From Micrococcales bacterium KH10 (GTDB lineage: Bacteria; Actinomycetota; Actinomycetes; Actinomycetales; Cellulomonadaceae), in assembly GCA_900188465.1 (NCBI GenBank), contig FZPE01000001.1, positions 124,001 to 188,000 on the forward strand: a DNA stretch of 64,000 nucleotides, read 5' to 3'. Within the stretch, counting starts at the first letter, position 1. Every line of letters starts with the position of its first letter. The notes beneath the pieces were generated by a model, which saw only the letters and a program-made list of their open reading frames with translations, was not told where the DNA came from and ran no database searches. Below, one piece after another: positions 7,789 to 16,874 of this stretch. The position numbers and the translations under genes were made by a program.

Positions 7789-9098
7789 AAGTCTTCACCT
7801 CCATCGACTGGACTAACAGACCGCGGTGTACGCCTCCGTTTTGCGAGGGAGTTTGACATCGCAATGAGGAGGATAAGCACACCTGTGCCAGCAACGATGC
7901 TGACAACGTTCCTTGCACTCGACCAAGGTGTATCGCTATTGACCGTCCGCTGATCATTGCTGTTTAGTTCTGTTCCGATCTCTCCGGAGGCAGTGTCGAT
8001 CTCTTCGATTTCGGAAGCCTCTCCGAGATCGGATTCGATTGTGGGACCTCGCACCGGAATGATAGAGCCGTCCGCGGCAATCGTGGCTCCTTCAGCGATC
8101 ATTTCGTTGATGGTTGGGATTGACTCCCCCGTTGCAGCATGGGCTTTCAGGACGTCGTCTGATCCCACATAAATCGTCTTAAGAGTCTCTTGGCCTGTGT
8201 ATCGGTTACGGACGGTGATGGTGTAGGTACCTTCATCCGTGTATTCACTTCCGTCCTTAGCCGGCTTGTTGAACCGGGTATCTTCGGCCAATCCATCTCC
8301 GCTTTCATTGAGCACTTCGCGTTTGATGTCGATATCGAGGTAGCGAGATTTTGCTAAATCCAATCGGAATCCGTTTGTTGTTGCGGATGCGTTGGTCAGT
8401 TCTGCTCCGGTCTTAACATCGAACGGGAAAACCATGCTGTTCCCGTTCCGAACAGCAAACTTGAAACTGATCTGGTAGTTGTGATGGTTGTAGCGAGGCT
8501 TCCATCCAAAGACATTCGCCCACGGTTTCCTGATCTCGTAATCAAGAGCTACTTCGTAATCGCCCTCTTCAAAGACCTCAACCGTAGTGACGGCGCTCGT
8601 CGAAGCTTTCGCGGCCAGGAAGTCCCGGTACTCCGTAGTCTGTGAATTGTTCGTATAGTCGGTGTGTTTCACGATGAGCATGCCGCGCCCAAAGTTCTGT
8701 TGGGACACCTGGAAGTGCTGGTCCCACCCATTCTTGTCCTCGGCAATTGATAGCTGATCGTCATCGTTCAAACGATCAATATCCTGTTCCAAGTCGAACC
8801 AGAGTGTGATCTCGTCACCAACATTTTTGAGGAACACCACTGTTCCATCGTCCTCTTGGATCGCACGGGTGAAGTCGGTCACATAGAACCGTCCGAGTTG
8901 CCACCCCCAATGGATGTCATTCTTGTTGACCGGATCAGATTTCGAGTACCCGGTGTCGTGACCGGCATTAACGAGTGAGTCTTGACCTAGTCGGTACTCA
9001 GGCTTCTCCGTGGAGGCTTGAGCAACGGACGCGATCACGGTAACTAGAGATAGCAGAAACACCGTCGTTAGTTGCACAAGGGACCGAATCTTCATCAC
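7785..9098 (-). CDS. Secreted surface protein with C-terminal membrane anchor, partner of lipoprotein toxin
   Basis: This 437-residue protein has a signal peptide (residues 1-29, cleavage near ASVAQAS), an extracellular part of about 360 residues, one membrane helix near residues 397-415 (VVSIVAGTGVLILLIAMS) and a short basic cytoplasmic tail (AKRRRTPRS). The extracellular part is rich in aromatic residues and looks like beta-sandwich modules; an acidic, low-complexity stalk (ESDLGEASEIEEIDTASGE) precedes the anchor. I recognise no named family. Its stop overlaps the start of the lipoprotein-nuclease gene (ATGA), so the two are translationally coupled and probably work together. Possible roles are export, anchoring or delivery of the nuclease. 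GGAG lies 7 bp before ATG 9098. Confidence 0.7.
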   Translation of the reverse strand: MMKIRSLVQLTTVFLLSLVTVIASVAQASTEKPEYRLGQDSLVNAGHDTGYSKSDPVNKNDIHWGWQLGRFYVTDFTRAIQEDDGTVVFLKNVGDEITLWFDLEQDIDRLNDDDQLSIAEDKNGWDQHFQVSQQNFGRGMLIVKHTDYTNNSQTTEYRDFLAAKASTSAVTTVEVFEEGDYEVALDYEIRKPWANVFGWKPRYNHHNYQISFKFAVRNGNSMVFPFDVKTGAELTNASATTNGFRLDLAKSRYLDIDIKREVLNESGDGLAEDTRFNKPAKDGSEYTDEGTYTITVRNRYTGQETLKTIYVGSDDVLKAHAATGESIPTINEMIAEGATIAADGSIIPVRGPTIESDLGEASEIEEIDTASGEIGTELNSNDQRTVNSDTPWSSARNVVSIVAGTGVLILLIAMSNSLAKRRRTPRSVSPVDGGEDL

Positions 9099-9384
9099 AC
9101 TCCATACTCTAGTCTCACTCTATGGCACTCGAACTCGCACAGGAATGCCTCAATGCGGTAGCAAGCCGTCTGCCTGGCATAGGTTGATGAGCAAGACACT
9201 AAGCTTGGCCGTATCTGAAAAACGGCTTGAGTATCAGTGCCCACGTGTCCTTGATGGGCGTGATCAGATCATCTGAGGGAGTCGAGAGTGCGCTGTGGGC
9301 GACCGTGTGCTCGTTGACCCCTGTCAACAACGACCCGACTCACCAACCCTATGTCACCGTCAACACGATGAACCCACAAAAAGC

Positions 9385-9426
9385 CCTGAGTCGCGACCAG
9401 TTCGTAAAACTATGTCGCGACTCAGG
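9385..9426 (-). terminator. Strong intrinsic terminator of tRNA-Pro
   Basis: A perfect 13-bp inverted repeat, CCTGAGTCGCGAC (9385-9397) with GTCGCGACTCAGG (9414-9426), lies just past the 3' end of the minus-strand tRNA. On that strand the stem is followed by GGGCTTTTTG, a proper T run. Confidence 0.88.
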
Positions 9427-9431
9427 ACACA

Positions 9432-9508
<77 letters not shown>

Positions 9509-9813
9509 TCAGCGTCGCTAGACACTGAACAACTCCTGCGCGGTGTGCTCAGGAGCCTCAAGAATCTTACCCCATATGGACTGGTGCCTGTGTCGTCAGA
9601 GTGAGTGGTTTCGACACGCTCAACCAACACACGTGGTGGTTTCGATCCTTCGACAGGCTCAGGACACCGCACGCTCGACCAGCACCAACAAAGTTGTCCG
9701 TTCCGGTCGCCGTTTTGTATGGAGTCTTTCACAATGGAGGGAGCATTCGTCACGAACGGTGGACAGCAGATGATCCCCCGGCAAGAATGCTCCACCCTGA
9801 GGACGAGGAAGTC
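9509..9813. repeat. Gene-free stretch with REP-like imperfect repeats
   Basis: Between the tRNA and the chitinase start codon I see no gene. At 9606-9626 and 9637-9668 are two copies of an imperfect motif beginning TGGTTTCGA and containing CGACAGGCTCA or CGACACGCTCA. This type is scattered between genes in many actinobacterial genomes and probably folds as short hairpins. An open frame runs through here into the chitinase gene, but it has no ribosome site until 9814. Confidence 0.5.
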
Positions 9814-12015
9814 ATGGCACGCACGCGACAACTACGGCTCATTGCCGTAACCATCACAGGCATCTTGCTCACCGCTGGACTCATTAGCCCAGCCACCCAC
9901 GCAGACGACACCACACCGTCAGTCGTGCCGTCGAGCACACAGGCACGCACGGGCACCAGTGCCCAACCAGCAGCACCGACCGCCACGGCTATCTCCCAGT
10001 CCCCAGGCACCAAGCCACGCCTTACCCTCAAAAAGAAGTGGGTGCCAGCAGGCAAACGCGCAACCTTACGCCTCAAGCCAAAACCAGCCGGGACAGTCAC
10101 GTGGCAGGTCAAACGACACGGCGTTGGAATATCACCCACCAAGAAGTGGCGGACGATCAAGACCACTCGCACAAACAAACTCACCATCAAGGCAAAGAAA
10201 TCACTGCACAAGGCGCGCTACCGGGCGATCTCGTCTACCGGAATCAAATCAAACACTGTCCGCCTACGCGTGATGACCAAACCCAAGATATCCAAACAAC
10301 CCACCTCACAACTGTTCCGTCCCGGAATGTCCGCCACCCTTCAGGTCAAGGCGACTGGCGGCAAGCTGCGTTATCAGTGGCAGACCAAGGCAGCGAACAG
10401 CACCACCTGGACCAAGATCGCGGGCAGCAACGCCAAGCGTTTGACCGTAACAGCCTCGGCGAACAATTCGGCACAGTATCGCGTCGTAGTACGTAACAAG
10501 AAGGGACGAGTCACCTCCGAAGCAGCCATCATCGTTCCGACCCCCTCAAACGGCAACGATGACGAACATCCGTACGGCGGCACTCCTGGCCCAAGCACCA
10601 GCAATCCGGACCCAGATGGCAGTACCCCAGATCCCGGCAGTAATGATCCAGACCCAGGCGACGGCACCAACCCCGATGACGACGAGGACGAGGACGACAA
10701 CGGCGACGACTTCCCCGATCCCCCGCCACCCGCACCTTATAAGCCGCAGATCGTCTATGTGCCGAAGCAGCCCGATTTCCCCTCCGATGCACAGCTCGCC
10801 GCTGATGAGGCAGCGCTCGTCCAGGCCGCTGGTACGGCAGGTGGAACCAGTAAAGTCGACCTGATGCGCAGCGCCCTGCGCGTGCGCTCCGACGCAACCG
10901 TCAACCAAGTCGTCCCCGGGCGCGCAGAGAACCCCGCCAACGTGCGCAGAGTCGAACAGATCTTGCCGGAAGCCAAGTTCGACGAACTCTTCCCGGTCCG
11001 CAACACCGCCTACAGTTACGTGAACCTGCTGCGTGCCATCGCCAAGTTCCGGGCTTACTGCGACACCTACACCGATGGGCGCGACTCAGAGGCGATCTGC
11101 CGCAAACTGCTCGCCACATCATTCGCCCACATGGTCCAAGAAACCGGGGCGAACTATCCGGCGCTGACACCCGCCGTGGCGTTGGCGCAGTACCCCGACA
11201 ACGCCAACCCGGTGTTGCACACGATGCCCGCGAACACACCCATCGCCACCTATCGCCAAGCGCTGTGGTACCTGCGCGAGATCAGTTACACCGAGCAAAG
11301 CCGCGGCTTCTACACCGAGTGCTACCCGGGGTCAACCGTGTGGGGCGTTTTCGCGCCGTGCGGACAGGACGAGCAGGGCCAGACTTTCTCCTACTTCGGA
11401 CGAGGAGCCAAGCAACTCTCCTACAACTACAACTACGGTCAGTTCTCCACATCGCTCTACGGCGATGCGAACGTGCTCCTAGACGATCCAGCCCGCGTCG
11501 CCGACACCTGGCTGAACTTCGCCTCGGCGATCTGGTTCACGGTCTACCCGCAGGCCCCCAAACCACCGATGACCTGGGTGATCGACGGCACCTGGCAGCC
11601 CAACAGCGTCGACCTCGCCAACAACATGACGCCTGGTTTCGGGGCGACAGTACAGATCATCAACGGCGGCCTCGAATGCGACAAGGGCACAGAGCAGCCC
11701 CAGGTCGTCAACCGCATCGCCGCCTACCGTGAATTCGCTCACGCTCTAGGCGTTCTGATTCCCGCAGACGAGATGCTCGGCTGCGCCACATCCAAAGGGT
11801 TTACGGCCGGTTCAGCGGCAGCCACCGACACGTACCTGGACCAAGACTGGAGTTGGAACTCGTCCAATCCCTCCGGCAAGTCCTACAAATGCAAGCCGGT
11901 GGCCTACCAAACGCCGTTCAACCTGGCAGCCACAGGCGACTACGAAGCCTGCGTCGACTACTTCTTCCGCGGGCAGGTCTGGTACCAGGGCGAGCTGAAG
12001 ATCGACAACACCTAG
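9814..12015 (+). CDS. Secreted GH19 chitinase with Ig-like region and acidic linker
   Basis: The 733-residue protein has a Sec signal peptide (RLIAVTITGILLTAGLISPATHA). A Lys-rich region of about 200 residues follows, with two immunoglobulin-like beta modules (PKISKQPTSQLFRPG and later YQWQTKAANSTTW). A strongly acidic Pro/Asp/Gly linker spans about residues 245-305, and the catalytic domain occupies the last 400. GH19 signatures are clear: HMVQETGANYP with the likely catalytic Glu443, YFGRGAKQLSYNYNYGQFS, and TVQIINGGLEC. GH19 enzymes hydrolyse chitin and related beta-1,4-linked aminosugar polymers by inversion. No chitin-binding domain is seen; the Ig-like part may replace it. ATG 9814 is chosen because GAGGA lies just upstream and a signal peptide follows directly. 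Confidence 0.88.
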   Translation: MARTRQLRLIAVTITGILLTAGLISPATHADDTTPSVVPSSTQARTGTSAQPAAPTATAISQSPGTKPRLTLKKKWVPAGKRATLRLKPKPAGTVTWQVKRHGVGISPTKKWRTIKTTRTNKLTIKAKKSLHKARYRAISSTGIKSNTVRLRVMTKPKISKQPTSQLFRPGMSATLQVKATGGKLRYQWQTKAANSTTWTKIAGSNAKRLTVTASANNSAQYRVVVRNKKGRVTSEAAIIVPTPSNGNDDEHPYGGTPGPSTSNPDPDGSTPDPGSNDPDPGDGTNPDDDEDEDDNGDDFPDPPPPAPYKPQIVYVPKQPDFPSDAQLAADEAALVQAAGTAGGTSKVDLMRSALRVRSDATVNQVVPGRAENPANVRRVEQILPEAKFDELFPVRNTAYSYVNLLRAIAKFRAYCDTYTDGRDSEAICRKLLATSFAHMVQETGANYPALTPAVALAQYPDNANPVLHTMPANTPIATYRQALWYLREISYTEQSRGFYTECYPGSTVWGVFAPCGQDEQGQTFSYFGRGAKQLSYNYNYGQFSTSLYGDANVLLDDPARVADTWLNFASAIWFTVYPQAPKPPMTWVIDGTWQPNSVDLANNMTPGFGATVQIINGGLECDKGTEQPQVVNRIAAYREFAHALGVLIPADEMLGCATSKGFTAGSAAATDTYLDQDWSWNSSNPSGKSYKCKPVAYQTPFNLAATGDYEACVDYFFRGQVWYQGELKIDNT

Positions 12016-12027
12016 GTCACGCGGCAG

Positions 12028-13581
12028 TTACCGGCGGCGCTTCTCGCGTACGCGCACCGAGATCTCAATCGGCGTGCCGACGAATCCGAAGGTCTCGCGC
12101 AAACGGCGCTCGATGTATCGACGGTATCCAGCCTCGATGAAGCCGGAGGCGAAGACAACGAAGCGCGGCGGACGGGACGAGACTTGCGTCGCGAACAAGA
12201 TACGCGGCTGCTTACCGCCACGTACCGGGTGCGGGTGGGCAGCAACCAACTCGCCCAGGAACGCGTTCAAACGCCCGGTGGGGATACGGGTCTCCCAGGA
12301 CTCCAATGCCTGCTCCAACGCGGGTACGAGCTTGGCAGCGTGCCAGCCGGTCTTGGCAGACAGATTCACGCGCGGTGCCCAGCGCACCTGCACGAGGTCT
12401 TTCTCGATCTCGCGCTCCAGGTAGGGGCGACGGTCCTCGTCCACCAGATCCCACTTGTTGTACGCCAGTACGAGTGCCCGGCCAGCATCGATCACCTGCT
12501 GCACCACGCGCACGTCCTGTTCAGTCATCGGCGCTGACGCGTCGATCAACGCCACCGCGACCTCCGCCTTGTCGATGGCGGCCTGCGTGCGCAGTGACGC
12601 GTAGAAGTCGGCGCCCTTGGTCTGGTGCACGCGACGACGAATTCCCGCGGTGTCGACGAAGAGCCACGGGATCCCCTGCAGTTCGATCAACTCGTCCACC
12701 GGGTCACGAGTAGTGCCAGCGGTCTCATCGACCACGACACGGTTTGAGCCGGCAACCTTGTTCAGCAGCGAGGACTTTCCGACATTCGGCCGACCGACCA
12801 GCGCGACACGGCGCGGCCCGTCGGGACGTGCCACACCGTAGGCGCTCTCACGTGGCAGCACCTCCATTGCGGCGTCGAGCAGATCGCCGACCCCGCGGCC
12901 ATGCAGTGCGGAGACGCCAATCGGCTCCCCCAGCCCAAGGCCCCACAGCAAAGCAGCGTCGGCCTCGGCGCCCGGACCGTCCACCTTGTTGGCGGCCAGC
13001 ACCACGGGCTTACCGGAGCGGCGCAGCAACCGCACAACCTGTTCGTCAGTGTCGGTGGCACCGACGGTCGCGTCCACGACGAAGATCACCGCGTCGGCCT
13101 GGTCGATGGCGACCTCAGCCTGTTCGGCGACCTTGGCGTCCATCCCCGCGACATCGACCTCCCAGCCGCCGGTGTCCACCAGGGTGAACCGGCGTCCGGC
13201 CCAATCTGCCGGGTAACTCACCCGGTCACGGGTCACACCGGGTTTGTCTTCGACAACGGCTTCGCGTCGCCCGATGATGCGGTTGACGAGGGTCGACTTA
13301 CCCACGTTGGGGCGGCCCACGATTGCTAGAACCGGGAAGATCTCTGCAGCCGGACGGCCCTCATCGTCGAACTCGTCGTCGAGCAGGTGCAGGTCTTCAT
13401 CGTCGAGCTCGTACTCCTCCAAGCCTGCCCTGAGCGCACGTTCGCGTGCCAGGTCGTCCTCGGTCTCATCGAAATTCGCCTCCACCACCGTCTCGGCAGC
13501 AACGCCGGTGTCCTCCGGTGAATCGTCGGAGCCTGCGGGCATGCCGCTAGAAAAGGAATCGGTGGTGTTCATGTCATCCAT
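12028..13581 (-). CDS. der: GTPase Der (ribosome assembly)
   Basis: Der is a double-GTPase needed for 50S subunit maturation. Both G domains are complete: the first P-loop is [13 protein letters not shown] at about residue 89, followed by DTGGW and NKVD. The second is [13 protein letters not shown], followed by DTAGI and NKWD. A C-terminal KH-like domain follows. At 517 residues it is longer than the bacterial average (about 440-490) because of an N-terminal extension of roughly 80 mostly acidic residues; such extensions are usual in actinobacteria. It is the last gene of the minus-strand run that begins with parA/scpA. The convergent chitinase gene ends only 12 bp away, and no clear terminator is visible. 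Confidence 0.96.
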   Translation of the reverse strand: MDDMNTTDSFSSGMPAGSDDSPEDTGVAAETVVEANFDETEDDLARERALRAGLEEYELDDEDLHLLDDEFDDEGRPAAEIFPVLAIVGRPNVGKSTLVNRIIGRREAVVEDKPGVTRDRVSYPADWAGRRFTLVDTGGWEVDVAGMDAKVAEQAEVAIDQADAVIFVVDATVGATDTDEQVVRLLRRSGKPVVLAANKVDGPGAEADAALLWGLGLGEPIGVSALHGRGVGDLLDAAMEVLPRESAYGVARPDGPRRVALVGRPNVGKSSLLNKVAGSNRVVVDETAGTTRDPVDELIELQGIPWLFVDTAGIRRRVHQTKGADFYASLRTQAAIDKAEVAVALIDASAPMTEQDVRVVQQVIDAGRALVLAYNKWDLVDEDRRPYLEREIEKDLVQVRWAPRVNLSAKTGWHAAKLVPALEQALESWETRIPTGRLNAFLGELVAAHPHPVRGGKQPRILFATQVSSRPPRFVVFASGFIEAGYRRYIERRLRETFGFVGTPIEISVRVREKRRR

Positions 13582-13596
13582 TGTCGCAGGTATGAG

Positions 13597-14259
13597 TTAC
13601 GGTAGCGCAATCTGGTGTTCGGCCACCGCAGTTTGCACGAGTGCCGCCAACGCCGCTCGAATCTGCTCGTTCGCGGACTCCAACGCCTCTTTGCCGGTCT
13701 GCCCGGCCTCACGGCGCACCGCGACCGGCTCACCGAATTGAACGACCAGTCGGCGCCGAAAACCGGGAATCACGCCGACCTTCTCCCCCGCGCGGCGCGT
13801 GCCCAAGATCGCCACGGGAACCACCGGCGCACCGGTATTGAGCGCCAGCCAGGCTGCACCGCCGTGGATGTCATCGACCTGTCCGGCACCGCGCGATCCT
13901 TCCGGGAAGATGCCGACCGCACCACCGCGTTTCAGCACAGCGCGCGCCGTGGCCAGTGCCGACCGGCCGCCATTGCGGTCGACCGGGATCTGTCCCGCGC
14001 CACGCAGGACAGCACCCACGAAACCGTCGAACATCTCCTGCTTGACCAGAATGTGCAAGCGACGCGGAGCAACCCCCAGCAGCACCGGACCGTCGATCAC
14101 CCCGGTGTGATTGCCAGCCAGAATCACCGGCCCCTCCCACGGCACCGCGGACCGGTTCACGGCACGGGTCCGCCAGACCACATGGGCCAGAAACCAGCCC
14201 ACCTTGCTTGACCACCGCGGTCCGAATGTGCCCGGAACCGCGTTAGCTGGTCGTGCCAT
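13597..14259 (-). CDS. plsC: 1-acyl-glycerol-3-phosphate acyltransferase (PlsC family)
   Basis: This 220-residue acyltransferase has the HX4D catalytic motif (GNHTGVIDGP, about residues 49-58) and the substrate-binding motif FPEGSRG (about residue 118). PlsC proteins add the second acyl chain to lysophosphatidate in phospholipid synthesis, at the inner face of the membrane. The start ATG overlaps the cmk stop as TAATG, so translation is coupled. The cmk-plsC-der order is common in actinobacteria. Substrate specificity beyond the family is inferred. Confidence 0.9.
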   Translation of the reverse strand: MARPANAVPGTFGPRWSSKVGWFLAHVVWRTRAVNRSAVPWEGPVILAGNHTGVIDGPVLLGVAPRRLHILVKQEMFDGFVGAVLRGAGQIPVDRNGGRSALATARAVLKRGGAVGIFPEGSRGAGQVDDIHGGAAWLALNTGAPVVPVAILGTRRAGEKVGVIPGFRRRLVVQFGEPVAVRREAGQTGKEALESANEQIRAALAALVQTAVAEHQIALP

Positions 14260-15005
14260 TAATTCAACACCGGACGCGGCGGGGCCTGCTCGGCCACGAT
14301 ACGCAGCGCTGCGGCCACTGTCTGGTCGAAGTCAAGATCGGACGAGTCCAGGGTCACCACCCCGTCAGCGGCCACTGTGAAGGCTGTGACAGTCGAATCG
14401 TCGCGGTCGCGGCGCACCACCTGGTCACGTGTGGCGGCCACCGACGCGGCATCGGCGGTGCCGTGCACCTCCAGCGCGCGTCGCGCAAGACGCGCCTCCT
14501 CCGAAGCAGTGAGCAGAATGCGCACATCGGCGTCGGGAGCGACCACCGTGGTGATGTCACGGCCTTCGGCAACGATCCCGCGGCCCGCCGAGAATCCATC
14601 GTGGCGCTGCTCGGCTTCGATGATCCGGCGCTGACGGGCCCGCAGTTCGGCGCGCACATCGAGGTTAGTGGCGACTCGTGAAACGACCGAGGTCACCTCG
14701 GTGCTGCGGATCGCCTCGGCCACGTCGTCGCCGTCAAGCACGACACCGGGCTCCAATGGATCGAGAATCTGCACCAGCGGCATTGCCACGACTGCTGCTG
14801 CCACGGCCGCTGCATCGTCCAGGTCGATACCGCTGCGGGTCACCCATAAGGTGGCCGCCCGGTACATCGCCCCGGTATCCAGGTAGGACAGCCCCAGGGA
14901 GCGTGCCACAGCCTTCGACACGGAGGACTTTCCAGAACCCGACGGTCCATCGATAGCGATCGAGAGCGGTGTCTTCACGGGCAGTTCAGTGGCGGCATCA
15001 GTCAT
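14259..15005 (-). CDS. cmk: Cytidylate kinase
   Basis: Cmk phosphorylates CMP and dCMP with ATP. The 248-residue sequence begins with the P-loop IAIDGPSGSGKSSVSKAVAR and SYLDTGAMYRAATLW, where GAMYRA is the typical nucleoside-binding segment. It also carries GRDITTVV and ARLARRALE of the lid region. It overlaps the chorismate mutase gene upstream by 4 bp and plsC downstream by 1 bp, so it lies inside a tightly coupled operon. Confidence 0.95.
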   Translation of the reverse strand: MTDAATELPVKTPLSIAIDGPSGSGKSSVSKAVARSLGLSYLDTGAMYRAATLWVTRSGIDLDDAAAVAAAVVAMPLVQILDPLEPGVVLDGDDVAEAIRSTEVTSVVSRVATNLDVRAELRARQRRIIEAEQRHDGFSAGRGIVAEGRDITTVVAPDADVRILLTASEEARLARRALEVHGTADAASVAATRDQVVRRDRDDSTVTAFTVAADGVVTLDSSDLDFDQTVAAALRIVAEQAPPRPVLN

Positions 15006-15382
15006 TGTGCGATGTCCTTACGTAGCGCCGCAGCGCCGTGGAGGTAGATGTGGCGGATCTCACTGCGGGTCTTCGTGGTGTTGATGTGCATCATCAATCG
15101 GATCACCCGCGGCAGCGCGTGCGGCACCGCGATCTCGACCGAGCACATCAGCGGTACGTCGCCGAGACCCATCTCGCGGGCGGCGGCAGCCGGAAAGTCC
15201 GACACCAGGTCAGGTGTGGAAGTGAAGATCACCGAGATCAGGTCATCGACAGTCAAGTTGTTGGCTTCAAGGACTGCGGCCACCAACTCGCGGGTGCGCT
15301 CGTACAGGTGTTCGCGCTCGTCATGATCCAACTGCGTGGCACCGCGCACCGCGCGCACCACCGTGGCACTGGTCAACGTCAT
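15002..15382 (-). CDS. aroH: Chorismate mutase, AroH type
   Basis: This is a 126-residue monofunctional chorismate mutase of the AroH (Bacillus) class, converting chorismate to prephenate on the route to phenylalanine and tyrosine. Visible family marks are VRGAT at the N-terminus, ISVIFTSTPDLVSDFPAAAAR in the middle, and the C-terminal active-site segment HALPRVIRLMMHINT. It overlaps the rluB stop by 4 bp and cmk by 4 bp. Its position inside a chromosome-segregation and RNA/ribosome operon is unusual, because many actinobacteria use a different (AroQ) fold encoded elsewhere. Confidence 0.92.
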   Translation of the reverse strand: MTLTSATVVRAVRGATQLDHDEREHLYERTRELVAAVLEANNLTVDDLISVIFTSTPDLVSDFPAAAAREMGLGDVPLMCSVEIAVPHALPRVIRLMMHINTTKTRSEIRHIYLHGAAALRKDIAQ

Positions 15383-16239
15383 AGTCCCACCAACCCCATC
15401 AACTGGCCGACCTCGGTGTTAGAGAGCACTCGGGTGCTGCCCGGGCGAATCGTGTCAATGCGAATCGGCCCGAACTGGGTGCGCACCAGCCGTGTCACCG
15501 GGAATCCGACGTGCTCGAACATACGACGCACGATGCGGTTGCGCCCCTCGTGCAGACGCACCTCTACCTGCGATTCCTTGCCGTTGAAGTCGATGAACCG
15601 ATACGAGTCGAGTTTCGCTGGCCCATCGTCCAACGTGATGCCCGCAAGCAGCTTCTTTCCAGCGCCTTGAGTGATGTTGCCGCGCACCTGAACCAGATAC
15701 GTCTTCATGACCTCATAGGACGGGTGTGTAAGCCGGTGCGCCAGTTCGCCGTCGTTGGTCAGCAACAGCAGGCCTTCCGAATCGGTGTCGAGCCGTCCGA
15801 CGTGGAAGAACCGCTCGGAACGGTTGTAGACGTACTCGGCGACGGTCGGGCGTCCTTCAGGCTCTTCCAGGGCCATGGTGGAGACCACTCCGGCAGGCTT
15901 GTTCAGCGCCACCGTGACCTTGGACTCGTCCGTGTGGACACGCATCCCATCGACCAGGATCACCTGCTTATTGGGGTCGACCCGCACGCCGAGTTCCATG
16001 ACGATCTGCCCATCGACCTCGACGCGCCCATCGGCGATGAGCTCTTCGCAGGCACGTCGCGACGCGACCCCGGCGCTGGCGAGCACCTTTTGCAGCCGGA
16101 TTCCGTCGGCTACGTGAACGTCGACGGTCGGTTGCGACTTCTTGCGTTGTTGCGACTGCGAACCGTCAGCCGAGGTACGGCCTTGCCGGGTCGGGGCGTG
16201 GTGGGCGGGCTTACGTCGTCCACCGCGGGTGGTACTCAT
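15379..16239 (-). CDS. rluB: 23S rRNA pseudouridine synthase (RluB/RsuA family)
   Basis: The 286-residue protein has a basic, probably unstructured N-terminus of about 45 residues, an S4 RNA-binding domain (IRLQKVLASAGVASRRACEELI), and an RsuA-type catalytic domain with GRLDTDSEGLLLLTNDGELAHRL, where the Asp in GRLDTDS is catalytic. It modifies uridine in 23S rRNA (inferred from the family). The gene overlaps scpB by 4 bp upstream; the scpB-rluB pairing is conserved in actinobacteria and Firmicutes. Confidence 0.94.
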   Translation of the reverse strand: MSTTRGGRRKPAHHAPTRQGRTSADGSQSQQRKKSQPTVDVHVADGIRLQKVLASAGVASRRACEELIADGRVEVDGQIVMELGVRVDPNKQVILVDGMRVHTDESKVTVALNKPAGVVSTMALEEPEGRPTVAEYVYNRSERFFHVGRLDTDSEGLLLLTNDGELAHRLTHPSYEVMKTYLVQVRGNITQGAGKKLLAGITLDDGPAKLDSYRFIDFNGKESQVEVRLHEGRNRIVRRMFEHVGFPVTRLVRTQFGPIRIDTIRPGSTRVLSNTEVGQLMGLVGL

Positions 16240-16874
16240 TGGTTCTCCTTGATCACGGCATCGAGTGAGTCGATGTCAGGTAGGTGCGGCGCCAACGGGG
16301 CGAGTTCATCAAGCGATGTCATCCCCATTCGCTCTAAGAAGTATCCCGTAGTTGCGTACTGCAATGCACCTGTTCCCTCTTCGGTGCCTACTTCGGCAAT
16401 CAGCCCGCGTGCGCTCAACGTGCGCACCACGCCGTCTACGTTGACGCCGCGGATCGCTGAGATCTGCCCGCGGGTGACAGGTTGACGGTAGGCCACGATC
16501 GACAAAGTCTCCAGCGCTGCTTGCGTCAGCCGTGCGGTCTGCCCATCGAGCACGAACTTGCCGACGAGTTCGGCGTGAGCAGCTGCCGAATACATTCGCC
16601 AACCGGCCGCGACCTGTCGCAGCACGAAACCGCGCGGCCGCGTAGAACCGTCATTGCCCAGATAATCTTCGACGAGTTCATCCAACGCCTTTTCCACCTG
16701 ATCGACGGGCGTACCGGTCACTTCGGCCAACTTGACGGTCGGGACCGGCTCGTCGATCACCATCAAAATGGCTTCGAGTGCGGCATGTAAGCCACCTGGC
16801 AGCGTGGTGACGTCGATCTCAGGTGCGTCGTCGCTCGAAACTGCCTGTGTAGTGGCAGCATCGTCGTTGCTCAT
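16236..16874 (-). CDS. scpB: Segregation and condensation protein B
   Basis: ScpB is the kleisin-associated winged-helix subunit of the SMC condensin complex. The 212-residue sequence contains two winged-helix units; typical segments are LEAILMVIDEPVP near the start and TQAALETLSIVAYRQPVTRGQISAIRGVNVDGVV in the middle. It overlaps scpA by 4 bp, and the two products form a complex with SMC that compacts and separates the chromosome. A parA gene directly upstream extends the segregation theme. Confidence 0.95.
   Translation of the reverse strand: MSNDDAATTQAVSSDDAPEIDVTTLPGGLHAALEAILMVIDEPVPTVKLAEVTGTPVDQVEKALDELVEDYLGNDGSTRPRGFVLRQVAAGWRMYSAAAHAELVGKFVLDGQTARLTQAALETLSIVAYRQPVTRGQISAIRGVNVDGVVRTLSARGLIAEVGTEEGTGALQYATTGYFLERMGMTSLDELAPLAPHLPDIDSLDAVIKENQ

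Noticed and set aside
9601-9813. 71-codon upstream extension of the chitinase
   Set aside because: It lies in repeat sequence and would put the signal peptide internally; ATG 9814 has a ribosome site and a normal signal peptide.
12306-13187. Plus-strand frames opposite der, rich in Arg and Pro
   Set aside because: Typical high-GC shadow frames of a strongly conserved gene.
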